Positions 1-8,455 of a stretch of 64,000 nt of DNA are shown piece by piece. The stretch's first letter is position 1. Each line of letters begins with the position of its first letter. The notes under the pieces were generated by a model. That model made no database searches, was not told the origin of the DNA, and was given only the letters and a program-made list of their open reading frames with translations. This stretch comes from Brevibacillus laterosporus (GTDB lineage: Bacteria > Bacillota > Bacilli > Brevibacillales > Brevibacillaceae), in the NCBI RefSeq assembly GCF_030489605.1, contig NZ_JAUKFY010000004.1:1-64000 (forward strand), given 5' to 3'. A program made the translations under genes and the position numbers.

Positions 1-30
1 CTGCTTACTAGCAGGGCTTTTTCTTTTTCT
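1..30 (+). terminator. Tail of a transcription terminator at the window edge
   Basis: The first 14 bases form a small hairpin (CTGCT, four-base loop, AGCAG) followed by a pyrimidine run rich in T. This looks like the end of a rho-independent terminator for a gene left of the window. The stem may be cut by the window edge, so its full extent cannot be judged. Confidence 0.4.
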
Positions 31-137
31 CTTCCTTGTACGTCTCATGCTTTGCTTAAAAACGCGCATACTAACATTTATGTAATAAATTCGTGAAAAC
101 GTTCAAGAAGAAAAGGCGGATCAGAAAGGAGCCCTTC

Positions 138-998
138 ATGCTACATAAAATCAGCGATAGATTCTTCCTGCTCTTTGTCATAGTCCTACTGGCTTTACAA
201 GCTTGGTCTGATACTCCCCAAGCAACACATGCAAAATCGGTTGTTGATGAACAAAAGTCATTCATCGAGCAGTCTGCCTCTTATGAAGTAACGATCCGAC
301 AAAAAAGCCGCGATTATTATGAAAAACGCGGAGAAGCTATTTGGGACTTGCCTACAGAAAAAAAAGCCATTGCCCTAACCTTTGATGATGGACCAAATGA
401 AACCTACACCCCTCAAATCTTAGAGCTGCTACAGAAATACGGAGTTAAATCCACCTTTTTTACGGTCGGTAGCCGCATTCAAAAAAATCCCAAGCTAGCA
501 AAGCAAATGGTACAGCAAAATCACGAGCTGGCAAACCATACTTTTACCCATCCAGATTTAAGACGCCTTTCAAAGCAACGACTAAAAATCGAATTGGAGT
601 CTGCTCAATCCATTATTCAAACAACTACAGGGGTAGTACCTACTCTATTTCGTCCACCTGGTGGTAGTTATAGCGAAAAAATTGTGACTGCTGCAAAAGA
701 GATGGGTTACCTGGTTGTCATGTGGTCCTGGCATCAGGATACCAAGGATTGGACTAATCCCGGGGTGCAAAAAATCGTCAACAAGGTGCTGAAAAATGTA
801 CGAAATGGCGATATTATCTTATTTCATGACCATGGCGGTGATCGTCAGCAAACTGTAGATGCCTTGAAAATCATTTTGCCAGAGCTTAAAAAACGCGGCT
901 TTGAAATGATTACGGTATCAGAGTTGATTACCATACGGAATCAGTTTCCTGTGAAAGCAAATTTACCTTCCCTGCTCCCCGTGAGAGGCCATAAATAA
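138..998 (+). CDS. Polysaccharide deacetylase (NodB domain), secreted or membrane-anchored
   Basis: Carbohydrate esterase family 4 protein of about 286 residues that should remove N-acetyl groups from peptidoglycan or another amino-sugar polymer outside the membrane. The NodB signature is complete: TFDDGP near residue 81 (catalytic base and metal Asp), the metal-binding HTFTH motif near 134, RPPGG near 171 and the LFHDHGG His motif near 229. An N-terminal hydrophobic stretch (about residues 8-24) acts as signal peptide or anchor. I start at the ATG at 138 because AGAAAGGAG lies just upstream; an in-frame ATG at 93 has no such site. It stands alone, with a hairpin downstream. The exact substrate (cell wall, spore cortex or chitin oligomer) cannot be told from sequence. 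Confidence 0.9.
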   Translation: MLHKISDRFFLLFVIVLLALQAWSDTPQATHAKSVVDEQKSFIEQSASYEVTIRQKSRDYYEKRGEAIWDLPTEKKAIALTFDDGPNETYTPQILELLQKYGVKSTFFTVGSRIQKNPKLAKQMVQQNHELANHTFTHPDLRRLSKQRLKIELESAQSIIQTTTGVVPTLFRPPGGSYSEKIVTAAKEMGYLVVMWSWHQDTKDWTNPGVQKIVNKVLKNVRNGDIILFHDHGGDRQQTVDALKIILPELKKRGFEMITVSELITIRNQFPVKANLPSLLPVRGHK

Positions 999-1017
999 TT
1001 TTTTTGCGTCTTATAAA

Positions 1018-1053
1018 AAAACCGCCATAGCTGTGGTGGCAGCATGGCGGTTT
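1018..1053 (+). terminator. Hairpin terminator after the deacetylase
   Basis: AAACCGCCAT and ATGGCGGTTT form a perfect 10-bp stem around a 15-16 nt loop, 20 bases after the stop codon. The T run is short (TTT then AAAG), so termination may be inefficient on this strand; read leftward the stem is followed by T residues as well. Confidence 0.6.
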
Positions 1054-1453
1054 AAAGTGTATGGGAGAGTGTCAGCTAACAGATTCCTTTTCGAAAAGGA
1101 TTTTAGTTGGCTTCTATTCAGATCTTCGACTTTTGAGTTAAACAACTTTTCGCTTGTTGCTGTGAAATGGTTTGTTAGCTTGTTTTTATCAATGTCTCTT
1201 GAATGTAGAGTTTACCTTGTCAGCATAAATACATGCGAAGGTAAAATAGGAGGATAGATACTTCCTCCTTGTATGTCTCCTTTCACAGAATCTGTTACGC
1301 TAACTTCTCCCACACAATTCCTGGTACAAATGGTATCAATCCGTATGAATGTACCTATGCACAATCTATGACTGATTTGGTTACAAAAAGGTTGCAAAAA
1401 TAATTGCATTTTTATTTATACCTGCAACTAAGGCGATCTCTTCTAATTTCTCC
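1054..1453. other. Intergenic stretch with small palindromes, no gene supported
   Basis: About 400 bases without a convincing ORF. It contains a perfect 16-bp palindrome at 1085-1100 (TCCTTTT, CG, AAAAGGA) inside a longer imperfect hairpin, and an AGGAGGA/TTCCTCCT inverted repeat at about 1248-1270. Short ORFs on both strands lack ribosome binding sites at their starts and any recognisable protein feature. Confidence 0.5.
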
Positions 1454-1511
1454 ATAAAAAAAGCACATGCGAAGATAAGGCTATCAACCTTACCCCAGCA
1501 TATGCTTTCTG
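1454..1511 (-). terminator. Terminator of the cobalamin transport operon
   Basis: Just beyond the stop of the substrate-binding protein, AGCATATGCTT-type arms (about 1460-1470 and 1497-1506) can pair, and the leftward transcript then runs into a T tract (complement of A at 1454-1461). It would end transcription of the three-gene leftward operon. Confidence 0.6.
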
Positions 1512-1535
1512 TAAAACTACCTATGAAATCGTGTC

Positions 1536-2561
1536 TTAGAACTTCTCAGGATAAAACCCTTTTGCAAGTATTTCTACCGCTCGCACATTTCGAACACCTT
1601 CAAATACATCGGAGAGTGGCAAGCTAACAAATCTCTTATTCTTGATAGCAGGGATATCGGAAAGTGCTTTGTTTTCTAGTAAATATTTGATCTTCTCTTC
1701 TGCACTTGGTTTATCATAATCATTGATTACAATTACATCGGGAGCACGTTTTATGGCTTCCTCCCAGCTCACTTCACTCCATGACTTTTCTAGATCCCCA
1801 AATACGTTTTGTCCGCCAGCCATTTCGATTAAGCGAGTTTCTAAGGAATTTCCCGTTGTATACAGACCTGAATTAACACTATCAAAGACCAAAACCTTGA
1901 CCGGTTTTTCTATGTTTCCTATCTTTTGTTGAATAGCCTGGATATCCGTTTTCATTTTAGCAACAATATCCTTGGCACGATCCTCTACATGCAGAATCTT
2001 ACCTAATTGCATCAAATCCTCATAAACCTCATCGACTGTCGGATGCTTAGATATTGTTCCTGTAATGGTATAAGCTGGGATACCAATTTTTTGCAGCTCC
2101 TCAACACTGCCAATTCCTTTAGCTGTAAATGCAGAGCTTCTGCCGATAACGAAGTCAGGCTCTACACTTAGAAAAACTTCTAAAGAAGGATATTGCTTAG
2201 ACAAAAGATTTATTTGATCATATTTTGCCTTATATTCGGGCAAGACTTCGTCGTCGGGATAAGCTGTACCGACCATTACGTCTTCAACACCTAATGCTAG
2301 TAGCATTTCGGTCACGTGCTGGTTCATACTCACCACTCGCTTCGGTGCTTGTTCGAATGTTAAAGCATGCTCTCCATTTTTAATTTGAATCTTCTCGGCT
2401 TCTGGCTGTGAATTAGTGGAAGCTGCCTGAGGAGTCGTCCCATTTCCACAGGCACTTACTAGCAATGAAAGACCGGCAAACATTGTAATCATCATCTTTT
2501 GACCTTTATGCAAAAGACCTTGCTTCTTTGTAGTGGAGCTTTGCATAGTCCGTTTGTTCAT
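1536..2561 (-). CDS. btuF: Cobalamin/iron-complex ABC transporter substrate-binding lipoprotein
   Basis: Extracytoplasmic binding protein of the FecB/BtuF class, 341 residues. A positively charged N-terminus and a hydrophobic segment end in the lipobox LVSAC at about residues 34-38, so the mature protein is a lipoprotein. The family pattern is visible: PKRVVSMNQHVTEMLLALG near residue 73 and a long helix between the two lobes. It is the last gene of an operon with a FecCD-type permease and an ATPase. The family alone does not separate B12 from siderophores or heme, but the operon is read behind a cobalamin riboswitch, which makes vitamin B12 or a cobinamide the likely ligand. The gene order (permease, ATPase, binding protein) has the binding protein last rather than first. 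Confidence 0.85.
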   Translation of the reverse strand: MNKRTMQSSTTKKQGLLHKGQKMMITMFAGLSLLVSACGNGTTPQAASTNSQPEAEKIQIKNGEHALTFEQAPKRVVSMNQHVTEMLLALGVEDVMVGTAYPDDEVLPEYKAKYDQINLLSKQYPSLEVFLSVEPDFVIGRSSAFTAKGIGSVEELQKIGIPAYTITGTISKHPTVDEVYEDLMQLGKILHVEDRAKDIVAKMKTDIQAIQQKIGNIEKPVKVLVFDSVNSGLYTTGNSLETRLIEMAGGQNVFGDLEKSWSEVSWEEAIKRAPDVIVINDYDKPSAEEKIKYLLENKALSDIPAIKNKRFVSLPLSDVFEGVRNVRAVEILAKGFYPEKF

Positions 2562-2594
2562 CTTGTTATCCTACCTTTTCCTATATTCAACTAT

Positions 2595-3398
2595 TCAACA
2601 AATAACATGATCTGGAATCATGTAATGAATGTTCACTCTTCCTGTAACCGGGTGAACAGTTACTTCTGTTTGAATCTTGTACACTCGTTCTAAAATTTCA
2701 GGCCGAAGAACTTCCCTAGGAGTTCCAGAGCAAACGATAACTCCTTTTTCTAGCATATAAAGACGATCGCAGAACATAGCGGCCAAATTTAGATCATGTA
2801 AGGCTGCCAGTACGCTTTTTTGCTGATGTTTCAACAATTTGAGCATCCCTAATTGATGATGGATGTCCAAATGATTAGTCGGTTCATCCAGCAGTAACAG
2901 ATCGGTCTCTTGCACAATTGCTCTTGCTAATAAGACTCGTTGCTTTTCTCCCCCAGATAAACTCAGATAACTCCGATCACCCATGTTCTGTAAGCCAACT
3001 TGAGTTAGAGCTTGCTCTACTAACGCTAGATCATGCTTGTTCTCCTGCTCCCACATACTCTTGTGCGGAGAACGTCCCATCAATACAAGCTCGTAAACAT
3101 TAAAATCAAATTGAATCTGCGTTTCTTGAACCACTGCACTCAATTCTTTTGCTAATTGCTTCTGCTGGTATCGACCAAGTTCTTTTTCCAGTAAAAAGAT
3201 ACTGCCTGCAGTGGGTAAAAGGGTTCGATATACCTGCTTAAGGAGAGTAGATTTACCACTACCATTCGGGCCAAGCAAGCCCACGAATTCTCCTTTTTGT
3301 ACGTGTAAATCTATATCCTGCAATATACATGTCCCTTGGATCTTATATCCCACTTGCTTTAACTCAACATGCTTGTCTACGTCCAATTTCGTGGGCAC
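2595..3398 (-). CDS. btuD: Cobalamin/iron-complex ABC transporter ATPase
   Basis: FepC/BtuD-type ATP-binding subunit that powers import through the neighbouring permease. Walker A GPNGSGKST, the signature LSGGEKQR and Walker B LLLLDEPTNHLD are intact, with the switch His following as ALHDLNLA. I choose the GTG at 3398, which has GGAGG eight bases upstream inside the end of the permease gene; the frame also opens with a TTG at 3413 that lacks a binding site. The permease stop lies one base before this GTG, so the two genes are translationally coupled. Substrate assignment to cobalamin rests on the riboswitch upstream. Confidence 0.88.
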   Translation of the reverse strand: MPTKLDVDKHVELKQVGYKIQGTCILQDIDLHVQKGEFVGLLGPNGSGKSTLLKQVYRTLLPTAGSIFLLEKELGRYQQKQLAKELSAVVQETQIQFDFNVYELVLMGRSPHKSMWEQENKHDLALVEQALTQVGLQNMGDRSYLSLSGGEKQRVLLARAIVQETDLLLLDEPTNHLDIHHQLGMLKLLKHQQKSVLAALHDLNLAAMFCDRLYMLEKGVIVCSGTPREVLRPEILERVYKIQTEVTVHPVTGRVNIHYMIPDHVIC

Positions 3399-3399
3399 A

Positions 3400-4497
3400 T
3401 TAGCTTCCTCCAAACGTATACGCCCTACGACGGAGTAACCAGATAAAAAATGGACCGCCGCAAAGCGCTGTGACTATTCCTATCGGCAATTCCTCGGGGG
3501 CAATGATCAGTCTAGCTAATACATCCGCCCAAATCATAAAAATTGCTCCTCCACAGGCACAAAGAGGGATTAGCCTCCTGTGATCAGAACCAACCCATAA
3601 ACGAAAGATATGGGGTAACATTAAACCAACAAAGCCAATGCTACCGCTTACAGCAACCAGTAAGCCTGTAACCAGAGAAATCGTAATCAGTAGAATCTTA
3701 CGCATATTTTCTGGATGTAAACCAAGTAGCGTAGAGGTTTCTTCCCCTAGTATCAACAAATTTAGATTGCGTGCATTTACCCATAAGAATATAAAGAAGG
3801 CAAGTACTGCAATCGTTGGCAATACAAGTGACTCCCATTTGGCCCGAGTGAAGCTTCCCATCATCCAGTACAGCACGCTTGACAGACTTTCAGCTCTTGG
3901 CGCCAGCATAATGAAAAAACTAGTAAGCGCTGACAACATAATAGACACAGCTATTCCAGCTAACAACAGACGTATTAGCTGCACCCTTCCGCCTACTAAA
4001 GACAAAAGAAACACCAAAACCACGGAAGCCAAAGCTCCTAAAAAGGCCGCTAAAGAAAGCGCATACGAACCAAATACTCCCAAACTACCAAATAACAGCA
4101 CTGCTGTTGCTCCCACCGATGCCCCTGATGATACGCCTAAGATATATGGATCGGCTAAAGGATTACGAATCAATGCCTGAATGGCTATCCCGACAATAGA
4201 CAGCCCGGCACCTACAACCGCAGATAATAAAACACGTGGCAGTCGAATATCCCAAACAATATGCATTTGTGCGCTAGACACATCTGTCCCTACCCATTGT
4301 TGAACAAAAGGAACATGTGAGCCTATGATCTTCCAAACGGTAACTGGGTCAATTTGCACTGGGCCCAGCATGATGGCAACCGTCAGCGATAAAAATAATA
4401 CCACGCCGCTTCCCATCAATTTTGCTATCCAATTTTTTGTATAATGCGTACCGATGCTGTTTACTGACCTTGGGGCTGTCGTGGCGGTTTGTTGCAT
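3400..4497 (-). CDS. btuC: Cobalamin/iron-complex ABC transporter permease (FecCD family)
   Basis: Integral membrane subunit of 365 residues with about ten hydrophobic segments, typical length for FecCD/BtuC permeases. Family motifs include LPRVLLSAVVGAGLSIVG in the first third, LADPYILGVSSGAS, and SIGFVGLMLPHIFRLWVG in the second half. It is the first gene of the leftward operon; the ATG at 4497 has AGGGGGGAAAA upstream. A cobalamin riboswitch and terminator lie between its promoter and this start, so expression should fall when adenosyl- or methylcobalamin is plentiful. Confidence 0.88.
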   Translation of the reverse strand: MQQTATTAPRSVNSIGTHYTKNWIAKLMGSGVVLFLSLTVAIMLGPVQIDPVTVWKIIGSHVPFVQQWVGTDVSSAQMHIVWDIRLPRVLLSAVVGAGLSIVGIAIQALIRNPLADPYILGVSSGASVGATAVLLFGSLGVFGSYALSLAAFLGALASVVLVFLLSLVGGRVQLIRLLLAGIAVSIMLSALTSFFIMLAPRAESLSSVLYWMMGSFTRAKWESLVLPTIAVLAFFIFLWVNARNLNLLILGEETSTLLGLHPENMRKILLITISLVTGLLVAVSGSIGFVGLMLPHIFRLWVGSDHRRLIPLCACGGAIFMIWADVLARLIIAPEELPIGIVTALCGGPFFIWLLRRRAYTFGGS

Positions 4498-4630
4498 GCT
4501 TTTCCCCCCTGTTTAAAACAAAGTAACGAAACGTAATGAATAACTCGTGATCACCCAAGCTTCAAGTGCAGGCGGCACCGGAATTGGACCTCTACGTCCC
4601 TCTAACATGTTATTACTTAAAGATTCGCAC

Positions 4631-4665
4631 AAAAAAGCATCTGTTCCAAAAGGAGACAGATGCTT
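4631..4665 (-). terminator. Riboswitch-controlled terminator of the cobalamin operon
   Basis: AAGCATCTGT and ACAGATGCTT form a 10-bp stem extended by TCC/GGA, and the leftward transcript continues into six U residues (complement of A at 4631-4636). It sits between the riboswitch core and the permease start. Upstream TTGGGT (about 4725) is complementary to ACCCAA (about 4664-4669) at the foot of the stem, a possible antiterminator pairing. Confidence 0.8.
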
Positions 4666-4744
4666 GGGTTTTTGGACAAACCAGTTCATATAGGTGTATG
4701 TACACTAGTGGCCATACGACCTGACCCAAACACCTGCCCATCCT

Positions 4745-4940
4745 CGTGGGAGTGTTACATCTTACGGCAGGTCTCCTGGCTCATGAATCATCGCAAGCAT
4801 CCTCCCTTCCCATTCTCTGCAAAAGTGAACAGTGGTGTATCGGATGTTGCTCCTCATTTACAGTGGCGGGACCGCATCGGATTTTCACCGAACTTCCCTT
4901 TTAAGTCTGATCCTGAAATCAAACACCGTAACATGGCTAT
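4745..4940 (-). promoter_or_regulatory. Cobalamin (B12) riboswitch
   Basis: Read leftward, the conserved core of the cobalamin riboswitch is plain: GGAAGTTCGGTGAAAATCC, then GCGGTCCCGCCACTGTAA, and the B12 box with GCCAGGAGACCTGCC at about 4764-4780. Spacing and order match the known class. It lies in the untranslated leader of the three-gene transporter operon, upstream of an intrinsic terminator, so cobalamin binding should favour termination and lower uptake. A plausible promoter ends about 20-25 bases before the element. Confidence 0.93.
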
Positions 4941-4962
4941 TAATCTGTTGTAATTGTTTGTG

Positions 4963-4992
4963 AGTGTAACACGATTTGGTGGAACATGGCAA
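4963..4992 (-). promoter_or_regulatory. Candidate sigmaA promoter of the cobalamin operon
   Basis: On the minus strand TTGCCA (4992-4987) and TACACT (4968-4963) are separated by 18 bases. Transcription would start about 20 bases before the riboswitch. The -10 box is a moderate match, so this is tentative. Confidence 0.4.
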
Positions 4993-5180
4993 GGTAATGG
5001 TGAATTTGTGATAGGTTTGTAAGAACTTTGTAAAATATTTACGTAATGATTATAGTTTAGTAGTAATCAGTTAGCTGTTTGTTTACATAATATTAATTAT
5101 GTTATTTAATTTTTAGCGAATTTTTTTCTTTCCCGTTTCATTCACTCTTCGTTTCTATTTTTCCATGAATGTCATAGAAA

Positions 5181-5211
5181 GGAAAAAAAGCCATCCACTT
5201 AAGGATAGCTT
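5181..5211 (-). terminator. Terminator downstream of the DUF421 gene
   Basis: AAGCCATCC and GGATAGCTT pair around a six-base loop, and the leftward transcript then enters a run of seven U residues. It lies about 145 bases after the DUF421 stop; nothing else is recognisable in the stretch between. Confidence 0.65.
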
Positions 5212-5354
5212 ACCTTTCATATGAGTTGCAATCAATTTAATCCCCCTGACATTACCAAGTTCCTGTCATGTAGCCTAAGCATAAGCGCCTTGATGATTTT
5301 AGTCGCTTGGCTTGACAAGGTTCCTGTTATAAAGGCTTTTGTAGCGATCCCTTG

Positions 5355-6215
5355 TTAGCTTTGTAAAAAAGGTTTTATCCCTTCTATCATTTTTTTTAAG
5401 CTTTGAGCACCTTTCTCATATTCCTTTTTGGCCACGTTGTTTTTTGTTTCAAGTGAAAAAGTCTCCAAATCTGCTTGGCATTTTTTCAACGTAGACAATG
5501 TCAATGGTTTTTCCTGAGGGATTGGCACAGTAATTTGGTCATCATATAAATCTACATTCAATTGCCCATAACTATCTACTTGTCCTATATAAACGTTTTC
5601 TAATGGTATTCCCATCTTATTGAGTGTTGTGTGGAGCCATCTTTTTGACAACCCCGTGGTTGCCAAAGGCTCTAGCATGACATTCCCATCCAAAATAACC
5701 GTCTGAGGCTCTCGGCTTGGAGCTCCTTGGATGTTCAGATCTTTGGCAGTAAGCGGTTGATTTTCTTTTTTGAGCAGAACACTGATCTGACCGTTCTGCT
5801 CTAATAGCGCATACTCAACATCTGCAATCGAAAATACATTTTTTAGGCGCAATTGTTCTAACAATTCCTCACCGGTATAATTCTCTTTCTTGAGATTGTC
5901 CTCCATAATTTTCCCGTCTTTGATCAGTACACGAGCATTTCCTTCAACTATATCGCTCACTGTCTTACTTTTGACCGATAGATAACTGAGCAGAAATGAA
6001 ATAAGAGCCCAAATGATCATGCTAACGAATCCGTTCAAAAACCTGTCATCTACGTCAGCTGAAATGAATCCGGCAATAGAGCCAATCGTAACACCTACAA
6101 TATATTCAAAAAAAGTGGCTTGGGCAATTTGACGTTTTCCCATTAAACGGGTCAAGAACAATAAAGTAAAAAGCGTAACGATTGATCTAAAAACAATCTC
6201 CCAGAATTCAGGCAT
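5355..6215 (-). CDS. DUF421 (YetF-like) membrane protein with a DUF1657-like tail
   Basis: Membrane protein of about 286 residues: three hydrophobic segments in the first 85 residues, a DUF421 soluble part (RVLIKDGKIMEDNLKK and the NVFSIADVEYALLE region), then a C-terminal segment from about residue 242 that closely matches the separate DUF1657 protein encoded at 8235-8441 (shared pattern TL..LK..QA.LETF.L.T.N..AK). The start is the ATG at 6215, with GGGAGG six bases upstream; an in-frame ATG at 6236 would include that site. It is divergent from spoVAC. DUF421 and DUF1657 genes accompany spoVAC/D/E in accessory spoVA2-type operons, so a role in the spore membrane is likely; the biochemical function of DUF421 is unknown. 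Confidence 0.85.
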   Translation of the reverse strand: MPEFWEIVFRSIVTLFTLLFLTRLMGKRQIAQATFFEYIVGVTIGSIAGFISADVDDRFLNGFVSMIIWALISFLLSYLSVKSKTVSDIVEGNARVLIKDGKIMEDNLKKENYTGEELLEQLRLKNVFSIADVEYALLEQNGQISVLLKKENQPLTAKDLNIQGAPSREPQTVILDGNVMLEPLATTGLSKRWLHTTLNKMGIPLENVYIGQVDSYGQLNVDLYDDQITVPIPQEKPLTLSTLKKCQADLETFSLETKNNVAKKEYEKGAQSLKKMIEGIKPFLQS

Positions 6216-6356
6216 ACATATCCTCCCTAGTAGCATCTAATACCTTCTATGTGTTTAGATTGTGTTACTTTGTGGGTTTTTATCTATAAAAGTCAGGTAT
6301 AAAAACTGGCTTTGTATTCCAAATTAACTTTGACTACATCAATAAAGGAGTTAACA

Positions 6357-6830
6357 ATGGCTACAAAAAACAGTAAATTAACCGCAACTCAAATCGAATA
6401 TCAAGCCTTTGCAAAAGCGTTAGAGCCTCCACGACCTGTGCTTAAAAATACCATTCGGGCTTTTTGGGTTGGTGGTTTGATTTGTTTAATTGGACAATTT
6501 ATTCAAACCTTTTTCATTCACTTTTTTCACTTTGATGAAAAAAGCGCAGGAAATCCAACTGCCGCTGTACTAATCGCTATTTCTGTTCTCCTGACCGGAT
6601 TTGGCGTTTACGACAAGCTTGCACAATTTGGAGGTGCTGGAACTGCTGTTCCTGTTACCGGTTTTGCCAATTCGATTGCTTCAGCAGCTATTGAACACAA
6701 AAGTGAAGGATATGTACTTGGTGTAGGCGGCAACATGTTTAAATTAGCAGGCTCTGTTATCGTTTTTGGTGTAGTTGCCGCATTTTTCATCGCGTTAATA
6801 AAATGGTTTTTTACTTATGCGGTAGGATAG
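6357..6830 (+). CDS. spoVAC: Stage V sporulation protein AC
   Basis: SpoVAC of 157 residues, an inner spore membrane protein that helps move calcium dipicolinate into the forming spore and out at germination. In the family SpoVAC behaves as a mechanosensitive channel. Sequence signs: hydrophobic segments around FWVGGLICLIGQFIQTFF and AAVLIAISVLLTGFGVYD, then the conserved GAGTAVPVTGFANSIASAA stretch and a final membrane segment. The ATG at 6357 follows AAAGGAG by eight bases; a weaker in-frame start at 6312 has no such site. It opens a tight operon with spoVAD and spoVAE. No SpoVAA, AB or AF is present, as in accessory spoVA copies. Confidence 0.93.
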   Translation: MATKNSKLTATQIEYQAFAKALEPPRPVLKNTIRAFWVGGLICLIGQFIQTFFIHFFHFDEKSAGNPTAAVLIAISVLLTGFGVYDKLAQFGGAGTAVPVTGFANSIASAAIEHKSEGYVLGVGGNMFKLAGSVIVFGVVAAFFIALIKWFFTYAVG

Positions 6831-6842
6831 GAGGATCTTGAG

Positions 6843-7856
6843 ATGTTAAAGGGACATCAATCATGGATTTTTCCAAGTAAGCCAACGATTTTATCCACCG
6901 CAACAGTTGGTGGTCCTTTCGAAGCACAAGGAAAAATTGCGAATGATTTTGATATTCTTCATAGTGATACCTGGCTGGAGCAAGACAGCTTTGAAAAGGC
7001 AGAAAAAATGATGCTGGAAGAAGCTTTTGACCTTGCTGTCAAACGGGCTAGCTTGCAAAAAGGAGATATCAATTACCTCATTACAGGAGACTTAATGAAC
7101 CAAATCATCTCCTCAAGCTTTTCAGCACGTACTATCGGGGTACCTTATCTAGGGATATTTGGTGCTTGTTCCACCTCTATGGAAGGATTAGCCTTAGCAG
7201 CTCAATTAATAGATAGCAAGTCAGCTAATTATGTTCTTACGGGTACTTGCAGCCACAATTCGACTGCTGAGAAACAGTATCGTTATCCCACAGAATACGG
7301 TGCACAAAAGCCTCCTTCTGCACAGTGGACGGTAACCGGTGCGGCAGCAGCCGTGGTTGCACCTCAAGGAACAGGTCCGAGAGTTTCCTCTGCTACGATT
7401 GGTAAAGTTGTCGATATGGGGCTGACTGATCCCCAAAATATGGGGGCAGCCATGGCTCCCGCGGCAGTAGATACCATACAAGCTCATTTTCGAGATATGC
7501 AGATTGGACCTGATTATTATGATCTGATCGCTACGGGCGATCTTGGAAAACTCGGGCATTCGATCGCAGGAAAACTTTTGAAAAAGCATGGGTTTTCCAT
7601 TCGTGAAGAAGCTTTCACAGATTGTGGACTATTAATTTATAACGACAATCAGGAGGTTTTCTCTGGAGGTAGCGGCTGTGCATGCTGTGCCACTGTTACA
7701 TATGGTCATTTGCTAAACCGGTTAGCTAATGGAGAATGGAACCGAATTTTGGTTGTAGCAACAGGCGCCCTACTTTCACCACTCAGCTTTCAACAAAATG
7801 AAACGATTCCTTGTATAGCACACGCTGTAGCTATTGAGAGGGGGGGAAATGAGTGA
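6843..7856 (+). CDS. spoVAD: Stage V sporulation protein AD
   Basis: SpoVAD, 337 residues, a soluble thiolase-fold protein that binds dipicolinic acid and works with SpoVAC and SpoVAE. Visible family features are the opening GHQSWIFPSKPTILSTATVGGP, the GIFGACSTSMEGLALAA segment at the position of a thiolase active-site Cys, and FSGGSGCACCATVTYGHLL near the end. GGAGG precedes the ATG at 6843. The stop TGA overlaps the GTG start of spoVAE, so translation is probably coupled. Confidence 0.95.
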   Translation: MLKGHQSWIFPSKPTILSTATVGGPFEAQGKIANDFDILHSDTWLEQDSFEKAEKMMLEEAFDLAVKRASLQKGDINYLITGDLMNQIISSSFSARTIGVPYLGIFGACSTSMEGLALAAQLIDSKSANYVLTGTCSHNSTAEKQYRYPTEYGAQKPPSAQWTVTGAAAAVVAPQGTGPRVSSATIGKVVDMGLTDPQNMGAAMAPAAVDTIQAHFRDMQIGPDYYDLIATGDLGKLGHSIAGKLLKKHGFSIREEAFTDCGLLIYNDNQEVFSGGSGCACCATVTYGHLLNRLANGEWNRILVVATGALLSPLSFQQNETIPCIAHAVAIERGGNE

Positions 7857-8206
7857 GCATCTTTATTTGGGCATTTATTGTGGGAGGCATCATCTGTGTC
7901 ATCGGTCAATTATTGATGGATGTTGCCAAATTAACACCTGCTCACACTATGTCTACCCTAGTGGTAGTTGGGGCCATTATGGATGGACTAGGTTGGTATG
8001 AACCGTTAATTAAATGGGCTGGTGCCGGTGTAACGGTCCCCATTACAAGTTTCGGGAATGCTCTCGTACATGGGGCTATGGCAGAAATGCAACGGGATGG
8101 TATTGTCGGGATTATCACAGGCATTTTTGAAGTAACCAGCGCAGGTATTTCGGCTGCCATTATTTTTGGTTTTTTAGGAGCAGTTGTATTTAAACCAAAG
8201 AGTTAG
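7853..8206 (+). CDS. spoVAE: Stage V sporulation protein AE (SpoVAEb type)
   Basis: SpoVAE of 117 residues, a small hydrophobic protein of the spore dipicolinate channel. It resembles SpoVAC in its core (WAGAGVTVPITSFGNALVHGAM). The start is GTG at 7853, overlapping the spoVAD stop; a purine-rich GAGGGGGGG site lies just upstream inside spoVAD. Another ATG four bases earlier is in a different frame. Confidence 0.93.
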   Translation: MSIFIWAFIVGGIICVIGQLLMDVAKLTPAHTMSTLVVVGAIMDGLGWYEPLIKWAGAGVTVPITSFGNALVHGAMAEMQRDGIVGIITGIFEVTSAGISAAIIFGFLGAVVFKPKS

Positions 8207-8234
8207 TGACATACTAAACCAGGAGGTGATATCG

Positions 8235-8441
8235 ATGACAGTAGCTTCATCAGTAAAACAAACTTTGGCTAGCTTAAAAAGTGCACAGGCCAATTTAGAA
8301 ACCTTTGCATTAAGTACACAAAATAAACAAGCAAAGCAAGCCTTTACAAAATCTGCCGAGCAAGCACAAACCATTATTGACCAACTGGAAACTCGTGTTC
8401 AACAGTTAGAACAGGAGGAGCCTCAATATAAAGGCTTCTAG
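8235..8441 (+). CDS. DUF1657 small protein of the spoVA operon
   Basis: A 68-residue, mostly helical, Gln/Ala-rich protein (MTVASSVKQTLASLKSAQ, then NLETFALSTQNKQAKQAF). DUF1657 proteins are found with SpoVAC/D/E and DUF421 in accessory spoVA clusters; their function is unknown. The ATG at 8235 follows an excellent AGGAGGTGAT site. The same motif occurs as the tail of the divergent DUF421 protein, so the two may bind a common partner or replace each other. Confidence 0.88.
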   Translation: MTVASSVKQTLASLKSAQANLETFALSTQNKQAKQAFTKSAEQAQTIIDQLETRVQQLEQEEPQYKGF

Positions 8442-8455
8442 TATATCACACAAAA

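Noticed and set aside
3638-4180. A 180-codon plus-strand ORF inside the cobalamin permease gene
   Set aside because: It is antisense to a clearly homologous membrane protein, has no binding site and has a composition typical of a reversed hydrophobic gene.
6288-6312. An AAAGTCAG/CTGGCTTT dyad and possible forespore promoter upstream of spoVAC
   Set aside because: The dyad has one G-T pair, and I could not place a convincing sigmaG -35/-10 pair at the right distance from the start.
7221-7589. A 122-codon minus-strand ORF inside spoVAD
   Set aside because: It is a shadow of spoVAD with no start signals and no protein-like motifs.
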